Notes: generated from the sequence alone by a model not told the origin. DNA of 64,000 bases from Neofusicoccum parvum (GCA_020912385.1 CP087211.1:1550001-1614000), one strand, 5' to 3'; positions 20,917 to 31,774 are shown, counted from the stretch's first letter. Numbers and translations are program-made.

Positions 20917-23271
20917 ATGAGCGCGTTTCACCAACCCCGCGCTCGCCGTGGCCTTGCCGATGGGTCCCGCAAGCTCAGCAATGCTGAGAAGTTCAGAGCT
21001 CGCTATGGCCGCTTTGGCGAGCGAATGCCTAGGTCCACGGATTTCGACGATCCCATGGCTCCCGCCGATGAGGATCCCATCGAGGCCTACGAGGACTGGA
21101 AGCGTCAACGCCTCGCTTCCATCTACGGAGAGGACGACGCTCATCAGCCATCCGAGGATGTCCATCAGCCATACGCGTATGAAAAGCCTGACCATCGCTT
21201 CCCGGCCGAAGAAGTCGTCGAGGAAGCCCATAAGCCCTACACGTATGAGAAGCCTATCCACGTATTCCCGGTCAAAGAATATCTTCAGCAACTCTCCGAA
21301 GAAGAATCTCTCGAAGGTTCCGATGACTTCAGCCGTAAGCTACTTGAAAAGACCGGGCCTTACGGATCAACGCGCGAGGAAGAGGTCGAGCCTGTACACA
21401 AAGGCTTTACGTCATACTCACGCAAGCGCCTTGAACCCGTGCATTCAGCGCCGTACACGAGATCTGCAGACTTCAACCCGTCCGCAAACCCTACCGCCAA
21501 TGACCAGCCCGTCAAGAAGTATCGCGACCCATTCGCAGGCGCTCCCCGCTACAAATGGTGGGAGGCCTGGAAGGATCCCACTCAGCTCCCTGAATGTCCA
21601 CTCCCTCCAGCACTGGCGGCCCACTACGCGTGGGAGGCAGAAGAGAAGAAAATGCGAGAAGCCGGCAAAGACACCGACAGCTCCGGTAGAAAGCTGAGGG
21701 ACTTCACCGGGAAAGAATTCAACTTGTTGCGGCTCATGAGCGCGGATGTGCGCTTGGCAGATCCAAATGAACCCTTAGAACCCCCCGACTACAAGGAAGA
21801 GCGCGAAGAACCTCAACACGTTCGGACGCCCCTCAAATACTCTGACTTCAACTGGGACCTCATGCAAGATCCTGCTGATTCCATACTCGCATCAACACCA
21901 GGCGTCCACAGAAAGCTCAATCTTAATTGGCACCGCTTCGGTAACGCCAAGCTTGATGAAGTCATTCGGCAACAGAACGAGCCGGTTGAGGAGGAATCGG
22001 AACCCGAAATCGATCTCCCAACAGAGGCCGAACTGGATGAGCAAAATAGGCAGCGATATAGGCCTAGACCTGAGCCAGAGCCTGAACAGGAACCCAGCAC
22101 GCCTGAACAGGAACCTAGCATGCCCAAACAGGAACCCAGCGTACCTGAACAAGGGCCCAGCATACCTGAACAGGGGCCCAGCACACCTGTCACAACCCCG
22201 CCTGAGCCCAAAAGGCACCCTGGACCGATGACTCCTGAGCAGTTGGATAAGAGCATCCAAGAAATCCACAAGCGCGTGGGTACTCCTTCTCGGCCTCCTG
22301 GCGAGAAGCCAGATCCTGCACAGGATGTACTCCGAGCGCTATCGCGTAAGTTATCACCCACGAGCAGTCCGCCCCCCAGAGAGGAGGACGACGACGACAG
22401 CAAGTCGACTCACGCCCGACAAGATTCGGTTACAGAGAACAAGAAAAAGCCAAATGTGCCACAAAAAAGGTCTTCCAACCTACAACAGGCTTTGGCAACC
22501 ATAACACCATCATACAAACTACCAAAATTTCCAAAATTACCGCAATTCCCTAAATCTGCTCTTTCCACCATCCTTGGAAAGACCCGAGGTGCAGATCACG
22601 ACTACGGCGATTCCACGGTCGAGTCTTTGAAGGGCCTAATGCTACCATCCGGCACTCCATCCCCGGTTGAGGCACCTGAACAGACGTCTCAGGAGATCGA
22701 CACGCCTAGCGCAAAGCCCAAAAACACAGCAGAGCGCGAAAGGCAGCAAGAAATACTACAACTGCGAAGTATGAATGCTCGATTGACCGCCGCTCGAAGC
22801 AGCATTCGAGACGCAAATCGTAATGCCAGACATCTCGAAAATTCTGTCGACGCGGCGGAGTCTCAGGCGAAGGACGTCAAACAGACGCACAACACGGAGG
22901 AGACTAAAACGATTATTACACACGACCACAGAGACTGTCTCTGCCACGCGTCCCCCGCGTTCTTGATCTGGATGGGGATCAGAAGGTCATTCGTCTCTAA
23001 AGACAGCGACGGTCGACAACAGTTCACATGGTTCGGACTCCTATTCTCTCTATTTCTTATTTGGTACATATCGGAGATCGCGATCTCCGAATTCTTCGGA
23101 AACACGAATTACGCGACAACGATGCATGGCTACGGCGTTAATCCTTCTGCACCGAGATACCCTTATGCATGGCTTACGATCATCTCATGGATACCCCCTT
23201 TCGGCTGGCTGCTTTCTTTTAAAGATACCCCTCTTGTTTATCAAGCGACTCGCACCGTACTGCTTTCCTGA
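20917..23271 (+). CDS. large repeat-bearing protein with C-terminal membrane segments, unknown
   Basis: Single-exon gene, 784 residues, not assigned to a named family. The N-terminal two-thirds is charged and probably disordered. It has a duplicated ~20-residue unit near 84-120 (YEKP...FP) and, at about 389-423, five seven-residue repeats of the PEQEPST type. Two Trp/Asp-rich stretches (KWWEAWKDPTQLPECPLPPALAAHYAW and a DFNWDLMQDPAD motif) look folded. A predicted coiled-coil follows near 605-670 (ERERQQEILQLRSMNARL). Two Cys and several His (HDHRDCLCHASP) precede a hydrophobic segment (FGLLFSLFLIWYISEIAI) and a second, shorter one near the end. This plan, coiled-coil plus late membrane anchor plus short tail, resembles nuclear-envelope or ER-anchored proteins, but that is inference. 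Start is the first ATG after a pyrimidine-rich leader. Confidence 0.75.
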   Translation: MSAFHQPRARRGLADGSRKLSNAEKFRARYGRFGERMPRSTDFDDPMAPADEDPIEAYEDWKRQRLASIYGEDDAHQPSEDVHQPYAYEKPDHRFPAEEVVEEAHKPYTYEKPIHVFPVKEYLQQLSEEESLEGSDDFSRKLLEKTGPYGSTREEEVEPVHKGFTSYSRKRLEPVHSAPYTRSADFNPSANPTANDQPVKKYRDPFAGAPRYKWWEAWKDPTQLPECPLPPALAAHYAWEAEEKKMREAGKDTDSSGRKLRDFTGKEFNLLRLMSADVRLADPNEPLEPPDYKEEREEPQHVRTPLKYSDFNWDLMQDPADSILASTPGVHRKLNLNWHRFGNAKLDEVIRQQNEPVEEESEPEIDLPTEAELDEQNRQRYRPRPEPEPEQEPSTPEQEPSMPKQEPSVPEQGPSIPEQGPSTPVTTPPEPKRHPGPMTPEQLDKSIQEIHKRVGTPSRPPGEKPDPAQDVLRALSRKLSPTSSPPPREEDDDDSKSTHARQDSVTENKKKPNVPQKRSSNLQQALATITPSYKLPKFPKLPQFPKSALSTILGKTRGADHDYGDSTVESLKGLMLPSGTPSPVEAPEQTSQEIDTPSAKPKNTAERERQQEILQLRSMNARLTAARSSIRDANRNARHLENSVDAAESQAKDVKQTHNTEETKTIITHDHRDCLCHASPAFLIWMGIRRSFVSKDSDGRQQFTWFGLLFSLFLIWYISEIAISEFFGNTNYATTMHGYGVNPSAPRYPYAWLTIISWIPPFGWLLSFKDTPLVYQATRTVLLS
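22081..22185 (+). repeat. five 21-bp coding repeats (PEQEPS type)
   Basis: Five tandem units, each like CCTGAACAGGAACCCAGCA, encode PEQEPST, PEQEPSM, PKQEPSV, PEQGPSI and PEQGPST. Unit boundaries are 22081, 22102, 22123, 22144 and 22165. Such in-frame arrays often vary in copy number between strains. Confidence 0.85.
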
Positions 23272-23464
23272 GCCCGATTGTCGGCGCTCCAGCCTTTTAT
23301 TTTGGCGGTACAGCATTCTGTCTTTGGAGCTTGTGTTTCCTGGTTTGACGAAGGAACTTTCTGTCTTTGTAATTTGAGATTGGCGGTTGGCGCTCTAGCC
23401 TTATATTTGGGGCATTTTGAGGCGGCTGGCGTGGACTTTCTTTTTGCTCTCGGATTGGTTCTGG

Positions 23465-23612
23465 TTTCCTTCTGGGCTGGAACTTTGACTCCTCCTCTGG
23501 GGTAGAGTTGGTTCGCCGCCAAGGACGATCAGATCAGCGTTCATTTCCTTCTTGGGCTGGAACTTTGACTCCCCCTCTGGGGTTGAGTTGGTTCGCCGTC
23601 AAAGGAAATGAG
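23465..23612. repeat. 79-bp tandem duplication
   Basis: Units begin at 23465 and 23544. Both carry TTCCTTCT...GGGCTGGAACTTTGACTCC, then TCTGGGGT and GAGTTGGTTCGCCG, with only a few differences. It lies after the stop of the 784-residue protein gene. No coding value is apparent. Confidence 0.8.
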
Positions 23613-23662
23613 TACGTAGTGAGTTTGTGGAGTAGTGCAACAAGAATACACTCTTCACGCAA

Positions 23663-23746
23663 TAAGCAGCTAGACCATTCGTCCGGACGAAAACGTGCAG
23701 CGATGGACGTTGCCATGCCCATCCGGATGAATCCTTCGGCTGCCCT
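23663..23746. repeat. foldback (MITE-like) element, copy D, 84 bp
   Basis: The left end carries AGCTAGACCATTCGTCCGG and the right end TCCGGATGAATCCTTCGGC, an inverted pair of the family. A perfect 14-bp palindrome, TTCGTCCGGACGAA (23678-23691), sits in the left arm. Confidence 0.55.
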
Positions 23747-23921
23747 TGAAGGCAGTGTCGAGATGACGTCAATGACCGTGCCGATGCAGCTCACCATTCT
23801 TTCGGCGAGCAGCTTCAGGGAGCTACACTAGCGCCAGCCCGCAGCACAAAACCGCATCGAACCCCCTTGGATTCCCATTGTTCTACCAACCCTACATTCA
23901 ACTCATCCTGCGCGATAAAAA

Positions 23922-24483
23922 ATGGCCATCCCCAGACCCGCTTCATCGCTCCGCGCCGCTCTGCTTCGGCCGGTGGCCAGCCCCGTTTCCAGGCCCGCGC
24001 TGCCGATTGCCACACAGCGCTTTGCTCACTCAGGGTATGGTGACGGCAAAGGCGACCCTGTTGGCGAGAATCCGCAGAAGCAGTCGCCAGCCAAGTCGAG
24101 AGATATCGAGCACCCAGGCCCTCCTCCGCCCGACGTCGGCAAGGGCACAGACGCCACAGCTGCTAAAGACGCGGGCAAGGGTCGAAAGTCGGAGTCCCCG
24201 TCCTCGGGATCGCAGCAGAGCAGCCACTCAGTCAAAGGTGCGGAGCCCAAGATCCTGAACGCCAACCCGCCAGCGGAAGAGAGCCCAGAGGTCCGGCAGC
24301 ACAACAAGGAGATGGAGAACCGGGCGGAGAGGGCAGCGACAAAGATCAGCAATGAGGATGCAGAGAAGGATAAGGTGCCGCCCGGATTCTGGTCTGGAGG
24401 TGAGCAAGCTCAACTCGATCGCCACATCACTTGCACATGCTAATGGTGTTGCTGCAGGCCACGGAGGAACGAAGGGCCAGTAA
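23922..24483 (+). CDS. small mitochondrial protein, unknown function
   Basis: Two exons, 23922-24399 and 24458-24483, with a 58-bp intron (donor GTGAGC, branch GCTAAT, acceptor CAG), give 167 residues. The start MAIPRPASSLRAALLRPVAS is rich in Arg, Ala and Ser and lacks acidic residues, a typical mitochondrial presequence, with a likely cleavage near RFAHSGYG. The mature part is hydrophilic and Gly/Pro/Lys-rich, ending GFWSGGHGGTKGQ after the splice. The intron removes a TGC-rich reading that would otherwise end the frame after ITCTC. I do not recognise a named family, and no enzyme motif is visible. Confidence 0.65.
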
Positions 24484-25095
24484 TTGATTGCGACCGAGCT
24501 TCGGTGGGCACTGCAGGCGGAATTGGGGCAAGTGAGATGACGACGATGATGGTTGCACCGCTCGGCGGGCTTCTCGCGACGGACGTTGATGACGGCGGCG
24601 TGTACCATATTACTCCGCGATAGCCTCCACTGCACAGCATGAATCATGGGCCAACTGCACGGCAATCGCTGAACCTGGCGCGTGAGCGTGGCTTGACACG
24701 AAGCAGGACGCGGGGCGCACGAAGCGCGCGATTGTGGCTGCAGAGCACGCACGGCGGCAATGGCACAGACGGTGACGTGGTGATGTCAGGGCAAAAGGGC
24801 GATGGCGAATGTGATGGGAAAGCTTGCTTTCTGCGTCAGGAAACCTGGGGCGGGCGGCTTCCCCGTAGTGGCGCATTGATCGACGATTGCCCGGGCGCGT
24901 CCGTGCCCGCGCTGGTGTGCGGCAATGGGTCAGGATTGCGTCAGTGGGCGAGCTAGCTGCAGCTTCCACAAAGGAAGCTTAAGTTCCTGTGCCCACCGCC
25001 CCCAGTCAACAACACACCTGTCGACCTCCTCATCCCGAATTCTATTGCCTACCGCCCAACCCTACCTCCTCCATCGCCCATCCACGCCCTGAAGC
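24484..25095. promoter_or_regulatory. upstream region of the Ish1/Msc1 gene
   Basis: 612 bp. Only chance frames. The last 100 bp are C/T/A-rich leader before the ATG at 25096. Confidence 0.45.
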
Positions 25096-26463
25096 ATGAG
25101 GTTCAACTTCGCGTCCGCCCTGGTGGTGGCTCTGGCCGCAGAGTCTGCTGTTGCCAGCACCTGGTTTGGCAAGGCCGGTACGTCATAACACGCGCTCACT
25201 TGGACGTGGGCGTGCGCCTTCTGAGTCCATCCGCCTAACACTCTCGACAGCCTACAACAAGTGGCACGAGACCGAGCTCGAGCGCTGGCTCTCTGACCAT
25301 GACGTCCCCTATCCTACTCCCGCAGACCGCAAGGACCTGGAGAACCTGGTCAAGGACAACTGGAATGCCAAGGTCGCCCAGCCCTACAACAGCTGGGATA
25401 CCCAGCAGCTCCAGTCGTACCTGGGCTCCAAGGGCCAGCAGGCAAAGAAGGGCGCCGAGCAGGACAAGGACAGCTTGGTTGCCTCCGTCAAGGCCTACTG
25501 GCACGAGACTGAGGACCAGGCTTCCAATGCCTACAACAGCGTCAAAGACTGGATCTTCGACTCGTAAGTCACACTGAACTCCTGGCTCATCATCTCGTAT
25601 TTTAACGCGTCGATAGCTGGACCGACTCGCAGCTCAAGGCATTCCTCGACCGCCACGGTATCCCCAGCCCTGAGCCCCGTACCCGTGATACCCTCCTCAG
25701 GTCCGCGCGTGAGAACTACCAGACCGCGGCCAACAAAGTCGGCGAGACTGCCGCTTACCCTGGTAACTGGCTCTACGAGTCTTGGTCTGAGTCTGAGCTC
25801 AAGGCTTGGCTTGATGAGCGCGGCTACCCTGCTCCCCAGCCCAGCACCCGTGACAAGCTCATCGCCTCCATTCGCCGCAACTCCCGTCTTGCCTCTGATG
25901 CTATGAAGGCTGCTCAAGAGTCGGCGTCTTCATCTGCTGCCACCGCTCAACAGAGCCTCACTGATGCACTTCTCGATGCTTGGTCCGACAGCCAGATCAA
26001 GGAGTGGCTCGACAAGAACGGCGTCAAGGTCCCGCAGGGCTCCAAGCGCAACGAGCTGACTGCTCTCGCTCGCAAGCACCGCGCGAAGCTCACCGGCGAC
26101 AACGCCAAGCACTCTGTCACCAGCGCGTATGGGGCTGCCACGTCCAGGGCCGGCAACCAGTACGCCCAGGCCACCGACGATGCTTCGCTGAAGGCCAACC
26201 AGGCCTACGGCGCTGCTGGCTACTACATTGACTGGATCAAGTCCAAGCTCGGCCTTGCTGCCTCGGATGCATACGCCAGTGTCAACAGCGCGGCGTCGGC
26301 GGCGTCGTCCAGCGCAAGCAGTGCCAGTTCCCAAGCATCCAAGAGCGGAAAGAAGTCTGCTGCTGCGGCCACGGACGCTGCCGCAGAGAGCGCTTCGATC
26401 GCCAAGCACAAGGCCGAAGAGGCGGCTCAGCAGGCCACGGACAGAATCAAGGAAGAGTTGTAA
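25096..26463 (+). CDS. Ish1/Msc1-family stress protein
   Basis: Secretory-route protein with repeated Ish1 domains. Relatives are S. pombe Ish1 (nuclear-envelope, stress-induced) and yeast Msc1. Three exons: 25096-25177, 25251-25563 and 25617-26463, with introns of 73 and 53 bp (donors GTACGT and GTAAGT), for 413 residues. A signal peptide (MRFNFASALVVALAAESAVA, 1-20) leads. Then come repeats with the pattern W-x3-ELxxWL-x-H/E-x-G/D-V/Y-P: HETELERWLSDHDVPYP, SWDTQQLQSYL, WTDSQLKAFLDRHGIP, SWSESELKAWLDERGYP and AWSDSQIKEWLDKNGVKVP. The C-terminal third is Ala/Ser-rich with a heptad-like pattern. Intron 2 falls inside a repeat. No catalytic motif is expected. A role in stress or the nuclear envelope is inferred from relatives. 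Confidence 0.9.
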
Positions 26464-27768
26464 AAATGCAAAGGTCAAGGGCGTCATGGTGGACCAAGAT
26501 CAGCGACTGGTTGGTTGAGAGGATAAGAACTTCGTGGTTTCACGCGGCACGAGCTTACGATGGATACCGAATGGAAAATCCCTTACGGAGCGGAATTTGA
26601 TCTGGGGTTTCATGGAGTGGCTCCTGTGTACTATTACAACGGATGGGAAGCATTGCTTAGGGCCAGCAGTAGCATAGCTGATTCCTGAGCAGCGTAGTTA
26701 ATGAAATCAAAAGCTCTGGTAACAGTCACTGACGCGCTGTGTGTTCTGGCTGCGAGGCTGGGTGTCCTGCCTGAGGCGACAAGGCCGGCAACACTTCGCA
26801 AGTGCGGGGCACGGGGGACGCAAAGCACCAAGCAGACAGGCTTGTGCGGTATTTGGGATGTTGTCGCCTGGAGGGCGCGGGTCGAAACGTGTCTGCATGG
26901 CGGCAGGCAACAATGGCTCCTGCCCGAGACCCGGACTGCCGGGATCGCCAGCAGCGTCACGGAACCACCCACTGCGCCTGGATGCCGAGTCACACCTTTG
27001 CTCTTTCCCCAGCGCGGCGTGGCGCGGCTCAGGGTCGCGGGTCGTGGTGTTGGTGGTGGTGTGGGCAGCGGTGCGGATGCCCCCCACAGAACCACCACTC
27101 CGGCCCCTCCATCCCACGGTTCAGGGCCGACGCTCGACCACGGCACCGTGCGGGTGAGACTCCCGCGCCTCTTTCTCTTTCTCTCTCTCGCCCCGCCGTG
27201 GCAAGACACGCGTGGCTTTTCTGATCCTCGGGACGCTTGAAGCCTTTGCCCTGCCGCTGCTTCGACCACCTGCAGCCCGCGCTGTCAACGCTTCACCCAC
27301 GCGGCACGCCCTACGTAGTCGACCCGCCGGCTGCCACCCGAAGGGTCCTCTTGGAGCCGTTGCAGACTGAACCCAAAGGAAAGCGTGCGAGTCTCAGCCC
27401 GGCCCAGAGTCAAAGGGTCTGAGAATATATCTCTCGCGGTGACCGAGGACGAGAAGAGCGGTCCCGCCCCAGCTGTTAACCACAGTCGCCGCACACGCTT
27501 AGTGAATTGCTGAGACTACTCTGGCCCTCTTCTTGCCCTTCTTGCCCTTCTGCTGCCCGCACCGCCTACCATCACCAGGGCGCCTTTCCTTTCGCCCACA
27601 CCCAGACAAACCACCCTCGTTTGCGAGATCGCAGCACCCACCCAGCACAGCACAGCACAGCGCAGCGCAGGCGAAGCTCCCTTCCACTCTCTCTGGACAG
27701 CACACACTCCGTGCTCCTCACTCGCTCGCGCCGCCAAATACGCCCCAGCAACCCGACTGCGCGCGAAC
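26464..27768. other. 1.3-kb gap, nothing recognised
   Basis: Contains the 3' UTR of the Ish1/Msc1 gene and the promoter of the next gene. Frames on both strands at 26.6-27.3 kb overlap and look like chance. A pyrimidine-rich leader with an AGCACAGCACAGCACAGCGCAGCG-like microrepeat lies near 27647-27670. Confidence 0.5.
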
Positions 27769-29644
27769 ATGGCCTCCCGGTCCTTCAACAACATGCCTTC
27801 GGGCGCCTCGCGCAGCTCTTCCAGATCCTCCAGATCTTCGCGCCGCTACTCCCCCACCAGAGACGCGGAAGCCGCCGCCGACCTCAGGTCAGTCCCCTCT
27901 CCCCCCCTGCCCCCCTCTCCGCGCAGTACCAACGCCGCTTCAAAGACAACGTGCAGGCGCCGTGCCCCCATCCAGCTGGACCCGCACCATCCGCTCATAC
28001 GTCCCGATCAGCATAACCACCAACCTCGCGCGCCTCGATCCGCGGAACCGGCAGCAGCACGCCCGCGGCACCGTCATCATCCCCATCGTCGACGACGACG
28101 ACGAGCGCGACAGCCGCCCGCGCTGGCTCCGCAGCCTGCCGGCCATTCCCTCGCTCTCCTCGCTCGCCCGCACCGTCGCCGCCGCCGCTTCCGCCAACAC
28201 GACGACGACGGGCCGCCACCGCCGCCGCCGCAGCTACGCGACCGTGCTCGAGCCCTTCCACCCCGTCGACGACCCTTGCTCCGACGACGACGACGGCGAC
28301 GCCGCCAGCACCGGCACGTCCGTCCCCTTCCTCGACGCCGACGCCTCGCCCGCCGCCGGCCCGCCCTCCTCCGCCTCCGTCGACGCGGACCCGGACGCCT
28401 ACTTCCTGGTGCACGACGCCGGAGACGTCGACGCCGACGAGACGTACGACCCGCGCCGCTGGGCCGCGCTGCAGCGCCAGCAGAGGAGGCGGCCGCAGCA
28501 CCCGCTGCCGGGCGAGAGGCTGTGGGACGGCGCGATGGCGGTGAGGGGGGTGGCGTTGGAGGCGGCGAGGGTGGGCGCGCAGGTAGGAGCTGCGCTCGTG
28601 AGTGCTGGGACCCCGGAGTTGGTGGGGGATTTGGCGAGGGAGGTGAGGATGAGGGGGGTGAGGAGGAGGGTGGGGTTGGAGGTCATGAGGGAGCAGTGGC
28701 TGGTGCAGACGGGAGAGGGGGTCGTGGAGGACGGGCAGCAGTGGGTGGACGAGGATGATGAGGATGATGAGAGCGATGAGGAGGAAGACGTGGAGGAAGA
28801 TGATGTGGAGGAGGAGAGTGTTGAGGACGAGAACGAGTTGGAGGACGATGAGGATGAGTACGAGGATAAGGAGGTTGTGACCGAGGGTTTGACGGGTCCT
28901 TGGGTTGAGCAGACTGGTATTGGTGGTGGGTCGCCGCACGAGGACGAAGTTCCGAGGCCAGCCAAGGACGACGAGGACGACGAGGACAACGAGGACAACG
29001 ACAGCAGCATCGACGGGGACGAGGCGTTCTTTGATACGCTGGAGGGAAGCGCTCCTAGCACCTCGCACTCGCGCAGCACCAGCACTCAAGCTGCTTCCAG
29101 GTCGGGCCAGCCTACCCCTTCCAGCCGTGGCGCCCCCAGCAGCACTCTTCCTGCTGCCACCCTTCAACTCACCACGGCCGATCACCAAAGCCTCGTCGAT
29201 GCCAGCCTCGCTGCCGGCTTTGATATCCTGGACGAGGAGGACACTCGCCGCCCCATGTGGGATCTTGACGACATTGCCCCGTACCACCGCCGCCCCCTGC
29301 ACGCGTACCGCCGGTGCCAGCACACCCAGCCTCACCGTCAGCACGAGAACGCGGTCGCCAGTACAAGGACTTCCAACGCTACGCCTGCCACCCACCAGCC
29401 GCAGTGGATGAGTGCTTCTGCTTTTCGTCCAGCCACTTCGCCCAACTCCACTCCTACTGCGGGCAGGTCCAACATCGGAACGAGAGTCCTTGCGCGTCCA
29501 CCGTCGCCAGGAAGCGCTGGAATTGCCATGATCTCAGAGCGCTCGCAGGACCTGCCGCGCAGCAACGTTGGCCGCCACAGCACTCGCTACAACGGTCGTG
29601 ACGATGGTGTCCCCACTTCTTCCACCAGCGGCTCGCGTCGCTGA
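27769..29644 (+). CDS. acidic low-complexity protein, unknown function
   Basis: Two exons, 27769-27887 and 27976-29644, with an 88-bp intron (donor GTCAGT, acceptor CAG), give about 595 residues. This model joins MASRSFNNMPSG... to SWTRTIRSYVPISITTNLARL in frame; an alternative shorter intron keeps a reading of YQRRFKDN but ends soon after. No named domain is recognised. The N-terminus is Ser/Arg-rich, and a middle Arg/Ala segment (ALEAARVGAQVGAALV) may form a helix. A very acidic block follows near 355-440, mostly Asp/Glu, with a second Asp/Asn run later. The C-terminal part is Ser/Thr/Pro-rich. Long overlapping frames in other registers, including a 466-codon antisense frame, arise from the biased composition. 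Splicing needs cDNA support. Confidence 0.65.
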
Positions 29645-30486
29645 GTCTTCTGATACCCAGTCGAGCACCGGGTGCCTGACTGCTTGTTTCAACATTACGG
29701 AACTTCATGTGCTTTTTTTATCCTCGTGCCTTTCATTCCACCTCTTTTAGTTTCAACTCTTTCTTCTCTCCTCGTTTGCAGCAAACGAGCAAGCATGGCG
29801 AACAGATCCATTGGGCGGCGTACACAGGTACAAACGGAGATTGGCGGAGAGGGCGGTCTTCAATGCTTTTTTTTTCTTTATTCTCCTTTCCTCTCCACTC
29901 TCCAGGCGCTGGAGGGCGACGAACATAGACGAATCTCGAACCGCAGTGCAGCGGGGTTTCAACTTTGTCTCTTTCTTGTATATCTGTTTTGGTTGTCTTG
30001 GAAAAAAAGAGTCTGGTGTTTCGAACAAGGTGATGGACGATCAGCTTAGGCTTTCTCTTTTCAAGCATGGTGGCATGGTGGCTTACATCCGGATCGTTGG
30101 TTCTCACTTTCTTTCTCCTGGCTCGTGGCGGAAAGGCAGTTTGCTTTTTAGTGTCCTTTGGGGCAGTGCTGCAAATCATTGCAGACAGGAAGGGAGACAG
30201 GTGAACAGATAGAAATCGAACAGCGACGGCAGCATATGCAGAACAGAGGAATGAAAACATGCAGAAAGAAATACGAGAGGGTATTTCTGGTACTACAAAA
30301 GAGCTACTGTCTGAGTTTGTGTGGTTAAAACGCCTTACCTGCTGCTTAAAAAAGAGTGCTACAAAAACAAAGCTTTGAATCGAAGAACAAAAAGAAACTT
30401 CCAAGATAGAACACCGCTTCCATGGTGAATGTGATTCTGACTTATTTGTCCAGAGAAGAAGAAGGAAAACAGACAAGGCCGCCCCT
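29645..30486. other. convergent 3' gap
   Basis: 842 bp between two convergent stop codons, probably 3' UTRs. It is T-rich on the plus strand near 29.7-30.0 kb. No gene is seen; long minus frames here only extend the Lunapark reading in a wrong register. Confidence 0.5.
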
Positions 30487-31774
30487 TCATTTTTTCTTCC
30501 CCTTACTCTTGCTCCTCGTCGACCTCGACGGCGGCGCGTCCTCGTCCGACTCCGCGCTGTTCTCCGCCGACGCGTCCGTAACCTTCCAGATGGGCTTTCC
30601 AGGCGCGCCTTCGTCGTTGCCACCACCACGCTTCCCGTCCAGGCTTGCGCGCGCCTCGGCCCGTTTGATCTGCCCCACGAGCTTCTGCGCCTCGTTCTCC
30701 TCGCCGTTGGTGCCGCCGCAGCCCATGCACTTCCACTTGCCCAGGTCTTCCAGCGACTTTGTGCCCGGCGGCGCCTGGCCGTTGACGAGGCGGCAGTGCG
30801 CGCAGATGAGCGCGAAGCGGTTCTTCGGCTGCGTCTCGTCCTCGCCCAGCAGCACGTCCATGATGCGGTCGTACCACTGCGGCCCGCGGGGGACCTCGGG
30901 CGCATACTGCGCAGAGAAGGCGTTCGGTGCGAACTCGGCGTTGGGTGGCCCGCCGGCGAGAGGGCCGTCGGCTTGCGGCTGGGGTGCGAAGGGTGGTTGC
31001 GGTTGGCCTGCCGGGAAGGGTGGCAGGAAGGGCTGGCCCTCACCGGGCGTGACGGGGCGCGATGAGCCCCCTTCGGGCGCGGGCGGAAGGTTGTTGCGGG
31101 GGATGTTGGCGGTGGGAGGCGGCGCGAAGCCGGTGCGGCCTGGATGGGGGCCGGCGGCGGAAGAGGGCCTTTCGTCCCCTGAAGGCCGGCGCTGATCCGG
31201 CGTGGAGGGCTCCTTCTTGGGAGAGTGCCTGGGCGTGCCATATTTCTCCAACAGTTGTTGCGTGGAGTTGTACTTGGTAGCTTCCTTGAGCTTCTCGATC
31301 GTGGAGTCGCGCTCCTTGTAGAGATTGTCCAGGTAGGACTGGGTGTTGGAGATGCGGTAGTTGAAGTAGGCAGTCAATGCCTGGCGGACGCCATAGATAC
31401 TGCTCCGTGTATTAGCACATGCGGTGGCAGCTCTGAGCGGGGAGTACACACACAAGCGGGCCGCCGGCCAGGCCGGTGTACTCGATGGGGCCCCAATTTC
31501 GCCAGCCGGTGATCAGGGTCAGGATGAGGGCGGCGAGGATGTATGCAAAGGTGGTGTACAAGGTCCACATGACCTTGATCTTGCGGGAGTTCTGGCGCAG
31601 GCGGTCGCCGCGGGCGCTGGCCTTGGTGATCTTGGTGGACAGCGCTGCAAGCGTCTTCTCGAAACCGGCAGCGGAAGTGTCATCCTGGCTTCACGGATCA
31701 GCGCTTGCGGCTCCTATTTGCGCGCGAGGCTGGCAGAGGCGTGCACTCACCCGCCACGGCCAGAGGGACACCAT
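30487..31774 (-). CDS. LNP1: Lunapark-family ER junction protein
   Basis: ER membrane protein that stabilises three-way junctions of the tubular ER network, working against atlastin/Sey1 fusion. Three exons: 31774-31751, 31684-31452 and 31399-30487, with introns of 66 and 52 bp, for 389 residues. Exon 1 encodes only MVSLWPWR. Exon 2 adds FEKTLAALSTKITKAS, a basic coil, then two closely spaced hydrophobic segments (WTLYTTFAYILAALILTLITGW and the one ending at the intron). A coiled-coil (NTQSYLDNLYKERDSTIEKL) follows, then a long Pro/Gln-rich stretch. A zinc finger of the CX2C...CX2C type (ICAHCRLVNG, then KCMGCGG) and a basic tail with KGKKK end it. The exon 2 donor sits in a GTGTGTGT run, so its exact base is uncertain by 2. 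Confidence 0.92.

Larger units (their letters stand above)
23272..23921. other. gap with tandem repeat and foldback copy D
   Basis: Contains the 3' UTR of the large protein gene, a two-unit 79-bp repeat and one foldback element, listed separately. Leader of the 23.9-kb gene at the right end. Confidence 0.5.

Noticed and set aside
26701..27240. 179-codon plus and 211-codon minus frames
   Set aside because: Overlapping on both strands, no domain, and low-complexity ends; treated as intergenic.
27995..29395. 466-codon minus-strand open frame
   Set aside because: It mirrors the Asp/Glu/Arg-rich coding strand of the acidic protein gene and has Val/Leu/His runs typical of an antisense shadow; no domain.
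30085..30106. CATCCGGATC-containing stretch as another foldback copy
   Set aside because: Only about ten bases match the family end, and no inverted partner lies within 200 bp.
29733..31241. 502-codon minus-strand frame
   Set aside because: It runs through the Lunapark gene in a wrong register and then a non-coding gap; the Lunapark frame has the zinc finger and membrane segments.
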